Shown here piece by piece: positions 1-9,478 of a stretch of 64,000 nucleotides of DNA. The stretch comes from Hyphomicrobium_A sp963759735 (GTDB taxonomy: Bacteria; Pseudomonadota; Alphaproteobacteria; Rhizobiales; Hyphomicrobiaceae). Numbering within the stretch: position 1 is the first letter of the stretch; the number at the start of each line of letters is the position of its first letter. The notes under the pieces were generated by a model. It was not told where the DNA came from and searched no databases. It saw only the letters and a program-made list of their open reading frames with translations. A program made the translations under genes and the position numbers. The DNA lies in NCBI GenBank assembly GCA_963759735.1, contig CAVXAF010000009.1, forward strand, positions 248,001-312,000, written 5' to 3'.

Positions 1-1
1 A

Positions 2-737
2 GGCAGCGGCCTCATCGGCTCCAAGCTGGTCGAACGTTTGCGCAAGGCACACCACGAGGTGCTTGCGGCATCGCCGAACTCGGGCGTCAACACCATCACC
101 GGCGAGGGGCTCGCCGAGGCGCTGGCGGGCGCCGATGTGGTCGTCGACGTGGCGAACTCGCCGTCGTTCGAGGACCAGGCGGTGCTCGAATTCTTCCAGA
201 CCGCCGGGCGAAACCTGCTTGCCGCTGAAGCCGCCGCTGGCGTCAAGCATCACGTCGCGTTGTCGGTGGTCGGGGCCGATCGGTTACCTGAGAGCGGCTA
301 TCTGCGCGCCAAGGTGGCGCAGGAGCAGTTGATCGAAGCAGCGTCCATCCCCTATACGATCTTGCGCTCGACGCAGTTCTTCGAGTTCGTCAACTCCATC
401 GCGAAGGCTGCGACGATCGGCGAGGCGGTGCACCTGTCGCCTGCGCTGCTCCAGCCCATAGCCTCAAACGATGTCGTGGCGGCTCTGGCCGACGTCACTC
501 TGGCTGTCGCCGGTCAACGGCATCGTCGAGGTGGGCGGCCCCGAACGCTTGCCGCTCGACGAACTCGTGCGCCGCTACTTCGCGGCCACCAAGGACACGC
601 GTCAGGTCATTGCCGATGTCCGCGCCCGCTACTTCGGCACAGAGTTGACCGATCAGTCCCTCACCGCCGGCGCCGAAGCGGTGATCGGCGCCACCCGCTT
701 CGATGATTGGCTGCGGCTCGCCACGGCACCCAAGTAG
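2..737 (+). CDS. NmrA/SDR-like NAD(P)-binding protein, 5'-truncated, frameshifted
   Basis: The gene is already open at the window edge, starting inside the Rossmann glycine motif (GSGLIGSKLVERL). It continues with typical NmrA-like features: VVDVANSPS, a VGADRLPESGYLRAK segment with the Y-x3-K pair, and PYTILRSTQFFEF. At about 505-515 the frame changes. The upstream frame runs into low-quality arginine-rich peptide, while the homologous C-terminus (SPVNGIVEVGGPERLPLDEL...) continues in another frame to 737. The span 2-737 is one base longer than a multiple of three, so one inserted base explains it. It is probably an oxidoreductase or NAD(P)H-sensing protein of unknown substrate. The next gene starts 10 bases downstream. 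Confidence 0.75.
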
Positions 738-747
738 GAGCGCACCC

Positions 748-1161
748 ATGTTGAAAGCATTCTTCCTAGCTGTAGCCGTCGCGCTCGGCATCGCTCTGGA
801 GGCGAACGGCATCTTTATGTTAGTGGCGCCCGAGGCCTGGTACTTCGCAGTCCCGGGCGTGACCACGACAGGTCCATTCAACCAGCACTTCCTGCGCGAC
901 ATCGGACTGATCTTTGTGCTCCTCGGCGCCGCGTTCGTCGCTGGTACCGCGATCCCGCAATGGCGCATCCTGTTATGGGGCGCGGCGGCGATCTGGCTCA
1001 GCGGCCATGCCCTTTTTCATGTCTGGGAGGTGGCGGTCGGCATCTGCGCGCCCGCAGATCTGGCGCGCGATTTCCCCGCCGTCAGCCTGCCGGCCATCGT
1101 CGCGATATTGCTGACCCTCTGGGCGGTGGGTGAGGCACGCACAGGTCGCCGCCCCCACTAA
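748..1161 (+). CDS. Small four-helix membrane protein
   Basis: A 137-residue protein with four hydrophobic segments: residues 2-25, a segment near 50-70 after an FNQHFLRDIG motif, one around 74-95 and one around 112-130. The ATG at 748 is preceded by a GGAG at 737-740. It sits 10 bases after the NmrA-like gene and is probably cotranscribed with it. It resembles the short DoxX-like or uncharacterised membrane proteins common in Hyphomicrobiales. No catalytic motif is visible and I assign no function. Confidence 0.7.
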   Translation: MLKAFFLAVAVALGIALEANGIFMLVAPEAWYFAVPGVTTTGPFNQHFLRDIGLIFVLLGAAFVAGTAIPQWRILLWGAAAIWLSGHALFHVWEVAVGICAPADLARDFPAVSLPAIVAILLTLWAVGEARTGRRPH

Positions 1162-1300
1162 GGGGTGATCTCGGCAATGTTCATGCGGAACGCGCCCCAG
1201 ACGGCCTGGCGGCGCGGACGATATGAACCTGACCACGGACGTTGCGCCTTTTCTCAGGGCCCCGAACGGACTATCAGTGGGGCCGGCTGCCGCGCCGCGT

Positions 1301-1377
1301 GATCCCGTAGCTCAGTTGGATAGAGCATCTGCCTTCTAAGCGGAGGGTCGCAGGTTCGAATCCTGCCGGGATCGCCA
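1301..1377 (+). tRNA. tRNA-Arg (anticodon TCT)
   Basis: Complete cloverleaf with acceptor stem GATCCCG/CGGGATC, a D-arm containing AGCTCAGTTGGATAGAGC, a seven-base anticodon loop CTTCTAA with anticodon TCT, a T-arm with GGTTCGAATCC, and an encoded CCA at 1375-1377. It reads arginine AGA codons. Its 3' 35 bases are repeated at 2071-2105. Confidence 0.96.
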
Positions 1378-2105
1378 GTGTTCAAAGGCTCGCCGCTAAG
1401 TGGCCCTCGTTCCGCGCGTGTTTTGCGATCAGGCTGGAACGCGCGCTGGTCGTGAGGACGCTCGGGGACGTGTATCAGGCAGGCGTCTATCTCCGGTTGA
1501 GTGCCGCAGTTGCGACCGCCGCGTGGGTCCTCACTGCTTCAAGCTCGCCGGCTTCCCCGACAAGGAATTGCGCGGCATACAGGAGCTGATGACCGCGCGG
1601 CGTGCAGCAGCAAGTGTACGCACTGGCCGAGCGCCGAGCTGCCGTGGGTGCAGCAGGCTCAAGCGATACAGGGAGCTGCAGAATGAACCCCGCTGACCTG
1701 ATTGCGAAGGTCGAGGCCCCGCCGCCCGTGGCGCCCGACGACGCAAAGGTTCACTGATGGCGCTGCTCCACGTCTTCGGCGACAGCCACGCGCATTACCT
1801 GTTCAGCCGCGCGCCGGGAGCCATCGTGAATTGGCTCGGACCGTACACGATGCACCGGATCGGCCGCGACGGCGTTGACTTCCTCGGTCGTCGCGTCAAT
1901 GACGGCGACAAGGTTCTGTTCGTCTTCGGCGAGATAGACGTGCGCTGCCACATGGTCCGGGTCGACCGCGAGCGCGGCAATGGGATCGAGTCCGTGGCAA
2001 CGGACCTAGCGAGCCGCTACACGGCCGCCGTCATGCAGGCCAGTGTTGGACTGCCACGCTCGACGTTCGAGAGGGTCGCAGGTTCAAATCCTGCCGGGAT
2101 CGCCA
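1378..2105 (+). mobile_element. Possible 728-bp insert at tRNA-Arg 3' end
   Basis: The interval lies between the tRNA-Arg 3' end (1343-1377) and a 35-base near-identical copy (2071-2105), the usual signature of site-specific integration into a tRNA gene. It carries no integrase. Its first 380 bases (1378-1756) contain only short open frames, including a 24-codon frame starting MNPADLIAK at 1683 whose TGA overlaps the ATG of the next gene. The rest is one truncated-looking gene. I read it as a remnant of a larger element. A gene fragment captured with the tRNA end is the alternative. Confidence 0.5.
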
Positions 2106-2155
2106 ACCAATTCTTAACGTATCGCGCGGCGAGCAAAGCCATTGCGAAAAGGTGA
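1757..2155 (+). CDS. Truncated SGNH-hydrolase-like protein
   Basis: The N-terminus reads MALLHVFGDSHAHYLF, a GDS(H) block like block I of SGNH/GDSL hydrolases, followed by DKVLFVFGEIDVRCH, which resembles block III of DUF-type SGNH proteins. The homologous part stops around residue 105, where the coding frame runs through the tRNA-like repeat at 2071-2105 and then to a chance stop. Only about 100 residues are genuine, against roughly 200-350 for the family, so the product is probably inactive. The start overlaps a preceding TGA (TGATG), suggesting it was once translationally coupled to an upstream gene now lost. Confidence 0.45.
   Translation: MALLHVFGDSHAHYLFSRAPGAIVNWLGPYTMHRIGRDGVDFLGRRVNDGDKVLFVFGEIDVRCHMVRVDRERGNGIESVATDLASRYTAAVMQASVGLPRSTFERVAGSNPAGIANQFLTYRAASKAIAKR
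2071..2105 (+). repeat. Second copy of tRNA-Arg 3' end (att-like)
   Basis: Thirty-five bases match 1343-1377 of tRNA-Arg, from the anticodon stem through the T-arm to CCA. There is a single difference: GGTTCAAATCC here against GGTTCGAATCC in the intact tRNA. The offset is exactly 728 bases. Such copies mark attachment sites of integrative elements. Confidence 0.8.
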
Positions 2156-2228
2156 ACCCCGGGTTCTTGAAACGGTCATGGTTCGCTGCCACTAGCTGTC
2201 AGACATTTTGGAACGAGAGAGATTCGAT

Positions 2229-2786
2229 ATGCAGCTTAGGCCCTCGGCCTCCGTCCATGTGTGCGCACTGAGACATATCCCTGAAGTCATTGCGCGCACC
2301 GGCGCTCGCCATCTGATTAGCGCCATCAATGCCGACCTCGCCCCGACCACACCTGCTGGCCTCGCCCCCGGACGCCATCTGCGCCTCGACATGCACGACA
2401 TCATCGAGACGCGCGACGGCGCCGTCGCACCTGCCGCCGAGCACGTCGGAGAACTCATCGAGTTCGCGCGCACCTGGGACCGCGAGGCTCCGATGCTCAT
2501 TCACTGCTACGCCGGTCTCAGCCGTTCCACGGCCGCCGCGTTCATCACCTTGTGCGCCATCAACCCGCACGCCTGCGAGCGCGCAATCGCGCTGGCCTTG
2601 CGGCGCGCTTCCGACACCGCGGTTCCCAACCGGCGTTTCGTCACGCTGGCCGACGCCTTCCTGAAGCGCGAAGGACGCATGATTGCCGCCCTCGACGGCA
2701 TGGGCGCCAACCGCGTCGCCGGCGAATGTGTGCCCTTCGGCATTGACGGCCATCACGCCCCGCTGCGCACCGAGCGCGCGGCCTAG
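2229..2786 (+). CDS. Protein-tyrosine-phosphatase-like protein
   Basis: A 185-residue protein with the cysteine phosphatase signature HCYAGLSRS: H92, catalytic C93 and phosphate-binding R99 (H-C-x5-R). Asp54 or Asp57 in LRLDMHDI is a candidate general acid. This is the short dual-specificity-like type common in Rhizobiales. I chose the ATG at 2229, preceded by GAGAGA at 2216-2221. A TTG at 2208 would add seven residues. It is monocistronic. The substrate cannot be told from sequence. Confidence 0.8.
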   Translation: MQLRPSASVHVCALRHIPEVIARTGARHLISAINADLAPTTPAGLAPGRHLRLDMHDIIETRDGAVAPAAEHVGELIEFARTWDREAPMLIHCYAGLSRSTAAAFITLCAINPHACERAIALALRRASDTAVPNRRFVTLADAFLKREGRMIAALDGMGANRVAGECVPFGIDGHHAPLRTERAA

Positions 2787-3014
2787 AGTTCGCACACCGA
2801 TTGTCGGTCATCTGCTCGAGGCGTCGCAGCCAGCTGCGGCGCCGTCTTTATGTTTGTCGCCCTCTGCCGCCAATTAGCCCCACCCCGGGGAGCCTCGCCC
2901 TCCTAGCCGTCAGACACGTTGATCGTGACGGCAAACCCATGCCAAGAAAGGGATAAGAGCGGCGTCGCCTGGCGCCAGCCGCCAATAATCGGGATTTCGG
3001 GGGAAGGGAACTAC

Positions 3015-4709
3015 ATGGCCAATACGGCTACCACGGCGGGCGTCGGAGCATCGCTGTTCTCCCGCGAGCGCATCATCGCCAAACCTGGATTCAACCGCTG
3101 GCTCGTGCCGCCGGCCGCCCTGTGCATCCATTTGTGCATCGGCATGGCCTACGGGTTCTCGGTGTTCTGGAAGCCGCTGCAGGCCGCGCTCCTGGGCGCT
3201 GACGGCAAGCCTCTGCCCGAATGCTCGCTGGGCGCGGTCACCTTCGCGGAGAAGTCGCTCGGTACCCTCACCGCCCTTACCGCCACCGACTGCAATTGGA
3301 GCCAGTTCGACCTCGGCTGGATGTTCACGTTCTTCTTCGTGCTGCTGGGCGTATCGGCGGCGATATGGGGCGGATGGCTCGAGCGCGTCGGACCGCGCAA
3401 GGCCGGCTTCGTCTCCGCGCTCTGCTGGTGCGGCGGCCTGCTCATCGGCGCTCTCGGCGTCTATCTGCATCAGCTGTGGCTGATGTGGATAGGAGCCGGC
3501 GTTCTCGGCGGCATCGGTCTCGGGCTCGGCTACATCTCACCCGTCTCCACGCTCATCAAGTGGTTCCCCGATCGCCGCGGCATGGCGACCGGCATGGCCA
3601 TCATGGGCTTTGGCGGTGGCGCGATGATCGGCTCCCCGCTGGCCACGCTCCTCATGAACCACTTCCGCACCGCGACGACATCGGGCGTGTGGGAGACGTT
3701 CGTGGCGCTCGCGGCCATCTACTTCGTCTTCATGCTCGTCGGCGCCTTCGGCTACCGTCTGCCCCCTGGCGGGTGGAAGCCGGAAGGCTGGACGTCGTCT
3801 GCCACCAGCAATCGGATGATTACGACCAACAACGTCGACCTCAAGGACGCGCACAAGACTCCCCAGTTCTGGCTGTTGTGGCTCATCCTGTGCATGAACG
3901 TGTCCGCGGGCATCGGCATCATCGGCGCGGCGTCTCCCATGTTGCAGGAGACGTTCGGCGGCGCGCTGGCCGGAGCTCCGGGCCTCGGCTACCTCGAGCT
4001 GAAGGCTAACCTCGAACTGGCGGCACGCGCGGCTGGCGTCGGCGCGGGCTTCGTCGGACTGATCTCGCTCTTCAACATCTTTGGGCGCATCGGGTGGGCA
4101 TCCTCGTCCGACAAGCTCGGGCGCAAAACGACATACTTCATTTTCTTCGTCCTCGGCGCCGCCCTTTACGTGCTCGCGGCCCTGGCCGCCGATTGGAAGA
4201 TCCTCGCCCTCTTCGTCGCCTCGTTCTGCGTCATCGCCTCAATGTACGGCGGCGGCTTTGCCACCATTCCCGCATATCTCGCCGACATGTTCGGCACGCA
4301 GTTTGTCGGTGCCATTCATGGGCGCCTGCTCACGGCGTGGTCGACGGCGGGCATCATCGGCCCGGTCATCGTCAACTACATGCACGACACCCGCCAGGCC
4401 GCCGGCATCGCGCCCGACCAGCTCTACGGACCGATCTTCTTCACGCTTGCCGGTCTGCTGGTGGTCGGATTCATTGCCAACCTGCTGGTCCGACCGGTCA
4501 ATCCCAAATGGCACATGAGCGAGGCGGCCGTCGCCGCCGAGCAGGCAAAGCTCAAGTCCAAGACTGCCCCCGCGCAGGAAACAGGCGCTCAGGGGATCGG
4601 CATGGGCGGCCTCGATTTCAAGGCGGCGTTGTTCTGGCTGTTCGTCGGCATACCGCTCGCTTGGGGCGTCTGGAACACGGTGGAGAAGGCGCTTGTCCTC
4701 TTCCATTGA
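3015..4709 (+). CDS. MFS transporter, oxalate:formate antiporter (OFA)-like
   Basis: A 564-residue polytopic inner-membrane protein with about 12-14 hydrophobic segments. The first MFS half carries GLGLGYISPVSTLIKWFPDRRGMATGMAIMGFG, the characteristic OFA-family motif around the fourth and fifth helices. The second half carries the loop SSSDKLGRKTTYF. There is an extra loop between helices 1 and 2 (residues 55-95) and a charged C-terminal loop before a final helix. The family exchanges oxalate for formate or related monocarboxylates. Formate export or uptake would fit a methylotroph, but the substrate is inferred. The ATG at 3015 follows GGGAAGGGAA. Confidence 0.8.
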   Translation: MANTATTAGVGASLFSRERIIAKPGFNRWLVPPAALCIHLCIGMAYGFSVFWKPLQAALLGADGKPLPECSLGAVTFAEKSLGTLTALTATDCNWSQFDLGWMFTFFFVLLGVSAAIWGGWLERVGPRKAGFVSALCWCGGLLIGALGVYLHQLWLMWIGAGVLGGIGLGLGYISPVSTLIKWFPDRRGMATGMAIMGFGGGAMIGSPLATLLMNHFRTATTSGVWETFVALAAIYFVFMLVGAFGYRLPPGGWKPEGWTSSATSNRMITTNNVDLKDAHKTPQFWLLWLILCMNVSAGIGIIGAASPMLQETFGGALAGAPGLGYLELKANLELAARAAGVGAGFVGLISLFNIFGRIGWASSSDKLGRKTTYFIFFVLGAALYVLAALAADWKILALFVASFCVIASMYGGGFATIPAYLADMFGTQFVGAIHGRLLTAWSTAGIIGPVIVNYMHDTRQAAGIAPDQLYGPIFFTLAGLLVVGFIANLLVRPVNPKWHMSEAAVAAEQAKLKSKTAPAQETGAQGIGMGGLDFKAALFWLFVGIPLAWGVWNTVEKALVLFH

Positions 4710-4904
4710 GAAGCGCGCGCTACCATCGACTTCGTCGCGGGATTTGGCGGCCCTGCTGCGCATTGTCGTCGAGCAGCATGTCGTGGACGCTACGGTGCAT
4801 CCGGCATGCTGTTCGTCACCACCACCGATCTACCCACGCACACGATACGCGTTCGGCTCAGAACTTCGTGGTGAAGGGCGTGGGCAGCCGCCCCGCCGCT
4901 GCGC

Positions 4905-5267
4905 CTAGATCGCTTCGAATGCGAACAGCGCGACGACGAATACCGACGCGGCAAGACTGGCAATGAACAAGGCGTCGGCGGCGCGCTCGCAGCGCGCGCT
5001 GAGCGTTGCATAGCGCGCGGAGCGGATGGCAACGTAGGCCAGCACCGCGCTGGTCAGGAAGGCCGCGCCGAGCATCGCGGCATAGACGTCGACGTAAGTC
5101 GCCCCGAGGCGACCCTCAGCCACCTTCACGAGGCCAACCATCGTCGTGCACATGGCGATCATGGTGCCGGAGCTGGGCAGAATCTGCCGCGCGAGTTCGG
5201 GATTACGGCGCTCGGTGCGCACGTGCGCCGCGATGAACGGCGCCTCGTCTCCAACTCTCTTGTCCAT
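4905..5267 (-). CDS. Small membrane protein, unknown function
   Basis: A 120-residue protein with three hydrophobic stretches (about residues 33-52, 60-82 and 98-118) and a charged N-terminal 28 residues. The linker reads RSARYATLSARCERAADALF. It is convergent with the MFS gene, and the 195 bases between them hold nothing recognisable. I do not recognise the family. Confidence 0.55.
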   Translation of the reverse strand: MDKRVGDEAPFIAAHVRTERRNPELARQILPSSGTMIAMCTTMVGLVKVAEGRLGATYVDVYAAMLGAAFLTSAVLAYVAIRSARYATLSARCERAADALFIASLAASVFVVALFAFEAI

Positions 5268-5438
5268 ACTGCCCCCGGTACGCGGAAACGGCGAAGGTGA
5301 TGTCCAAGTTATATCAGAGGGCAGACGAAGGCAGCCGAGCTCACCAGGCGGACAATCTGATCGCGCGCCGGGTGTATCCGCCCCGCCACACGGCGACGAC
5401 CTAGGGGCAGGCTGACGGCGGCCCGCATGGGCCGCTGA

Positions 5439-6737
5439 TCATAGCTGGCGGCGGCGCAGCGGCTGGATGCGGGTCGCCAGAACCTTATCGATCCGCCGCC
5501 CGTCAAGATCGACCACCTCGAACCGCCATCCGAACGCGGCAACGGATTCACCCGTCGCCGGGAGATGGTGCATGTGCGAGAGCACAAGGCCCGCGACAGT
5601 GTGGTAATCGCGACTCTCGGGCAGCGCGAGTTCCAGCCTCTCCGCCATCTCATCGGCGGGCATCGCCCCCGAGAGGAGCCAGGAGCCGTCGTCTCTTTCG
5701 ACGGCGTAGGGCTCACGGCCATCGGCGTCCGAATGGAACACGCCGGCAATGGCCTCCAGGATATCGGCAGGCGTGACCAGACCCTCAAAATGCCCGTACT
5801 CGTCATGAATAAGCGCCATCGGCACCGGCGCCTCGCGCAGCACCTGCAGCGCATCAAGCGCGTCCATCGTCTCGGGAATGATCGGCGCCTTGCGCACGTG
5901 CGCGCGGACATCAAGCGGCTTGTCGGCCAGCATCGCAGCCAGCAGCTCTCGCGCTTGCACGACGCCGACCATCGCATCGGCCGAACCCTCGGCAACGGGT
6001 AGACGCGAGTGACCGGTCTTCATCAGGCGCGACTTGATATCGGCTTCGTCGGCGTTCAGATCGATCCAATCGACATCCGTGCGCGGCGTCATCAGGCCGA
6101 GCACGGCGCGATCACCGAGCCGCAGAACGCCGGAGATCATCTGCCGCTCGCCGCTCTCCAGTACGCCGGCGCTTTCAGCTTCCGCGACCAGGGACTTGAT
6201 CTCTTCCTCCGTCACTGCTGACGACGGCTGCGGCGCCTGTCCGGTCATGCGCAGCACGATCTTCGTGGAGTTGTCGAGCAGCCAGACCAGGGGTGAGCCG
6301 ACCCGCGCCAGCTGCGTCATCATCGGCGCCACGGCGCAAGCGATGCCTTCGGGATTGCGCAACGCCAGGTTCTTGGGAACGAGTTCGCCGATGATCAGCG
6401 ACAGATAGGTGATGGCTACGATGACTGTTCCCAGCCCGAAGATCTCGGCGGCATCGCGCGACATTCCGCTGGCGAAGAAAAAGTTCTCGAGTTTTACGCC
6501 TAGCGTCGCGCCCGAGAACGCACCAGCAATGACGCCAACGAGCGTGATGCCGATCTGCACGGTGGAAAGGAAGCGTCCTGGATCTTCGGCCAAGGCAAGC
6601 GCGCTGCGAGCGCCCTTGCGACCAGCCTTGGCGAGCGCCCGCAACCGCGAGCGGCGCGCCGACACGATGGCCAGCTCCGACAGGGCAAACACGCCGTTGA
6701 TGACGACGAGACACAGAACGATGACGATTTCGAGCAC
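5439..6737 (-). CDS. CNNM/CorC (HlyC/TlyC) family transporter-associated protein
   Basis: A 432-residue protein with the full hemolysin-family architecture. There is an N-terminal DUF21/CNNM membrane domain (residues 1-190, starting MLEIVIVLCLVVINGVFALSELA and including the GELVPKNLALRNPE signature). Two CBS domains follow (about 210-330, including MTPRTDVDWIDL and HDEYGHFEGLVTPADILEAIAG), then a C-terminal CorC_HlyC domain. These proteins act in Mg2+/Co2+ homeostasis at the inner membrane. The name hemolysin is historical. Length and order are normal. Confidence 0.88.
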   Translation of the reverse strand: MLEIVIVLCLVVINGVFALSELAIVSARRSRLRALAKAGRKGARSALALAEDPGRFLSTVQIGITLVGVIAGAFSGATLGVKLENFFFASGMSRDAAEIFGLGTVIVAITYLSLIIGELVPKNLALRNPEGIACAVAPMMTQLARVGSPLVWLLDNSTKIVLRMTGQAPQPSSAVTEEEIKSLVAEAESAGVLESGERQMISGVLRLGDRAVLGLMTPRTDVDWIDLNADEADIKSRLMKTGHSRLPVAEGSADAMVGVVQARELLAAMLADKPLDVRAHVRKAPIIPETMDALDALQVLREAPVPMALIHDEYGHFEGLVTPADILEAIAGVFHSDADGREPYAVERDDGSWLLSGAMPADEMAERLELALPESRDYHTVAGLVLSHMHHLPATGESVAAFGWRFEVVDLDGRRIDKVLATRIQPLRRRQL

Positions 6738-6749
6738 GGACCTTGTAGG

Positions 6750-7723
6750 CCGATGCGCAAAACGGCCTCTCCAAGTGGGGGGTGGGCGACCACATCAGAA
6801 TGATGGGCACCCGTCAATCGGCCTGCAGGCGGCCGTGGCGCCGGATCGGCGCCAATACCGGCGCCGGCCTGACCCAACACGACCTTGGTGAACACGAGCG
6901 GGTAGCCTTCGGGCGTGAAGGCCTTCATCGTCTGGAAAATGCTCGCGTCGAGCTTGTCGATGGCTTCCTCAAGCAGCTTTCCAACCTTGGCCCTCGAATT
7001 ATTATATTTCCTATTCGACGCTGGCCAAGGCGCGCGCCGATCGATCGCCCCACTCACCAACATCCGGCCCCTGATGATATCGAGCCAAGCGTTCGACTTG
7101 GCCCGAGACATCTTCGGGCTGTACAATTTTCTTCTCGACTTTGTAGTCAACGCCGACCTTGAAAGGGCTGCCTTCACCAGTCGCCATCGCGAGCACTCCG
7201 AAGTTCAACTCACCAACTGCATTCTAGCGGTATCATCAGCGATCGCCTGGCGGCTCTCGGTTCGGTCGACCAGCATGTCGAAGGGAAGGCCATCGAGCAT
7301 CAGAGCCGCTGCCACCACCATATTCATTCCGCCGCTGTCAGCGTGTTTGACGTCGCCGACGAGCAGGCGAAGGCGGTAGCCGGCTTTCTCGCGCATGGGC
7401 GTCACCGCGAGGGTGTAGTCGACGCTGAGGCCGTCGGAAGGAGCGCCGGGAGGGTCGGGGACGTATCTGAGACGGTACTGCACGCGAAAGACCTGCGTGA
7501 CACCCGGAGCTGGGCTGAACACGACCTTCGGCATGGTCATCTGTTCGGCCGTTGCCGCTGGCTGCGCCCAGACGAACGCGACCATCAATATCGGTACAAC
7601 CCGCGAGAGCAATAGAGACGACAAGTCTGCGACCTTTGCTAAGTTGCCGGATCCGCGGTGTCTCGAGAACAGCGCATGCTGCGCCCTCGGGAAATCATAC
7701 AGCTCCGTATTGGTCGCCGCCAA
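6750..7723 (-). pseudogene. Degraded or frameshifted secreted-protein gene
   Basis: Three - strand frames follow each other. Frame one (7723-7205) has a secretion-like stretch LSRVVPILMVAFVWAQPAATA, then MTMPKVVFSPAPGVTQVF and GLSVDYTLAVTPMREKAGYRL. Frame two (7208-7011) reads LNFGVLAMATGEGSPFKV, then DYKVEKKIVQPE. Frame three (about 7025-6880) reads KVGKLLEEAIDKLDASIFQT, then FTPEGYPLVF. Each joins the next at its stop, so this looks like one periplasmic protein of about 270 residues broken by two frameshifts. The end of the last frame is not protein-like. I do not recognise the family and cannot tell decay from sequence error. Confidence 0.4.
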
Positions 7724-8097
7724 CTCTCGGCATGAGGAATCGCGATCGCCGCGGAGAGCGGAGAAGGGTCATGAGCACGCGTCCCTGCTTTGTCTGATCT
7801 GCTGCCAACAGCGGACGTGGCGGGAGATGAGATCCGCGGGGCCCATCTTGGTGCAGCCTACTTCCGCTACTGGGACCAAGCGGACGGGCGATGAGGAGTC
7901 GAGGTCGGCTGCTGTATAGGAGCGACCAGCAGGAGCTATATTAGTAGCCAACCGGGCTTCGAAGCCGCTCGGAAATACCTTCCCGTGTCAGAAGAACCCC
8001 CCGAGCTTGAAGGACGGCCTTCAGTGCGGGAGCGCTAGCGTTGCGTTGGCGCGAGGTGGCAATAGCGAATCCTTCGAACACCGAGGAAGGCGTGGCA
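7724..8097. other. Intergenic stretch without recognised gene
   Basis: About 370 bases between the broken secreted-protein gene and the Hsp70-like gene. Only short open frames with arginine/serine-rich translations are present. I see no RNA gene, repeat or clear terminator. Confidence 0.5.
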
Positions 8098-9357
8098 TCA
8101 AACGCGCATCGTACCAAAGCAATTGTGGGCTTCAAGTGCGAGCCCCGTGGCTACGGAACCGAACGCATCGCCTTCGACGATGCGAGCATTGGCGAACACC
8201 TGGCGCAACGTCGCAAGCAGCAGTGGTATCCGCGACGAGCCGCCGGTCAGGAACACTGAACCAATTGCATCGGCGGCCACGTTGCTCTGGCTCAGCATGC
8301 TAATGATCGTCGTATGAATTTTGCGGATCTGGTCGGCAATTGCGTGCTCGAACTGCTCCCTAGTGATGTCGAGCGGCTCGATGCCAGCGAGCTTCTGCAA
8401 ATCCATCGCCACGACATTTGCGGAGGAGAGCTGGATCTTGACCTCCTCGACGGCGGTCAACAGCGCGTGACCCCTCCTGCGCTCCAGAACCTCAAGCAGC
8501 CGATCGAGCTTTTCGGGCTCGAACATATCGCGGCGTACCTGGCGCATGTCGGCGAAGATCTTAGGGTCATAGAGGAAGTTGATGCGTTGCCAGGTTGCAA
8601 GGTCCTGGTACCACCAAGAGGGTGTTTCCATGTTCTTGTGACGAAGCTTGGCACCAAGCCCAAGATCGGGAAGCACGGCATCGAGTTCAAGGCGACGGTC
8701 GAAATCGGTGCCGCCAATGTGCACGCCCGAATAGGCGAGAATGTCGGACTTGCGGTCCGGCTTGCCGCGCCGATGCGGAGAGACGCGGACGATGGAGAAG
8801 TCCGAAGTGCCGCCTCCGATGTCGACGACCAACGCGAGTTCTTCGGCGCCTACATGGCGTTCGTAGTCGAGGGCAGCAGCGATGGACTCGAACTGGAATT
8901 CGACGTGCTTGAAGCCTGCCTGTTGTGCCGCCCGCCGGAGTTGATCCTCTGCGCTCTTGTCGGCCTCCGGGTTCTCGTCCACGAAAAACACAGGCCGTCC
9001 CATGACGACGGACGACGGCTCGTCGGCGGCTTTGCGCACGTAGCCGAGGAAAAGCGAGATAATCTCGTCGAACCGGAGGCGCTTTGCTCCAACCTGCGTT
9101 TGCTCGTGGATGAGGGAGGATCCGAGTACCGATTTCAGGGAACGCATGAGGCGCCCATCCTCGCGCTGCAAGTAGCGGGAGACGGCATCGCGGCCAAAGG
9201 TGACACTTGCGTCCTCGAAGCTGAAGAATACCGCGGTGGGAATTGAAACGCGGCCCTCCTGCAGGGGGATCAGGGAGGGATGAGCTTCCGCAGCATGGCC
9301 GATAGCGCTGTTGGATGTACCGAAGTCAAGGCCGCACGCGCCGGAGGCAAGTGTCAA
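8098..9357 (-). CDS. Hsp70-family protein, YegD-like
   Basis: A 419-residue actin-fold ATPase. The phosphate-1 motif is GLDFGTSNSAIG (residues 9-20), the phosphate-2 motif is VVDIGGGTSDFSIV (near 178-191), and FLTGGSSRIP near 368-377 is the adenosine motif. It lacks the DnaK substrate-binding beta domain and C-terminal lid, as in YegD-like proteins, which are about 420-450 residues. No DnaJ or GrpE lies nearby. The client and role are unknown, and cytoplasmic location is expected from the absence of a signal peptide. Confidence 0.85.
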   Translation of the reverse strand: MTLASGACGLDFGTSNSAIGHAAEAHPSLIPLQEGRVSIPTAVFFSFEDASVTFGRDAVSRYLQREDGRLMRSLKSVLGSSLIHEQTQVGAKRLRFDEIISLFLGYVRKAADEPSSVVMGRPVFFVDENPEADKSAEDQLRRAAQQAGFKHVEFQFESIAAALDYERHVGAEELALVVDIGGGTSDFSIVRVSPHRRGKPDRKSDILAYSGVHIGGTDFDRRLELDAVLPDLGLGAKLRHKNMETPSWWYQDLATWQRINFLYDPKIFADMRQVRRDMFEPEKLDRLLEVLERRRGHALLTAVEEVKIQLSSANVVAMDLQKLAGIEPLDITREQFEHAIADQIRKIHTTIISMLSQSNVAADAIGSVFLTGGSSRIPLLLATLRQVFANARIVEGDAFGSVATGLALEAHNCFGTMRV

Positions 9358-9478
9358 AATCGATTCCTATGAGGATTGGAGATGCCGCATGCGGTCCGCG
9401 AGGACGCTTAAAGGGCGAAAGGCCGTGTAACCCGAGATGTAACCCGCGCCATCAGAGGACGACGGAAGAAACCGCAGC

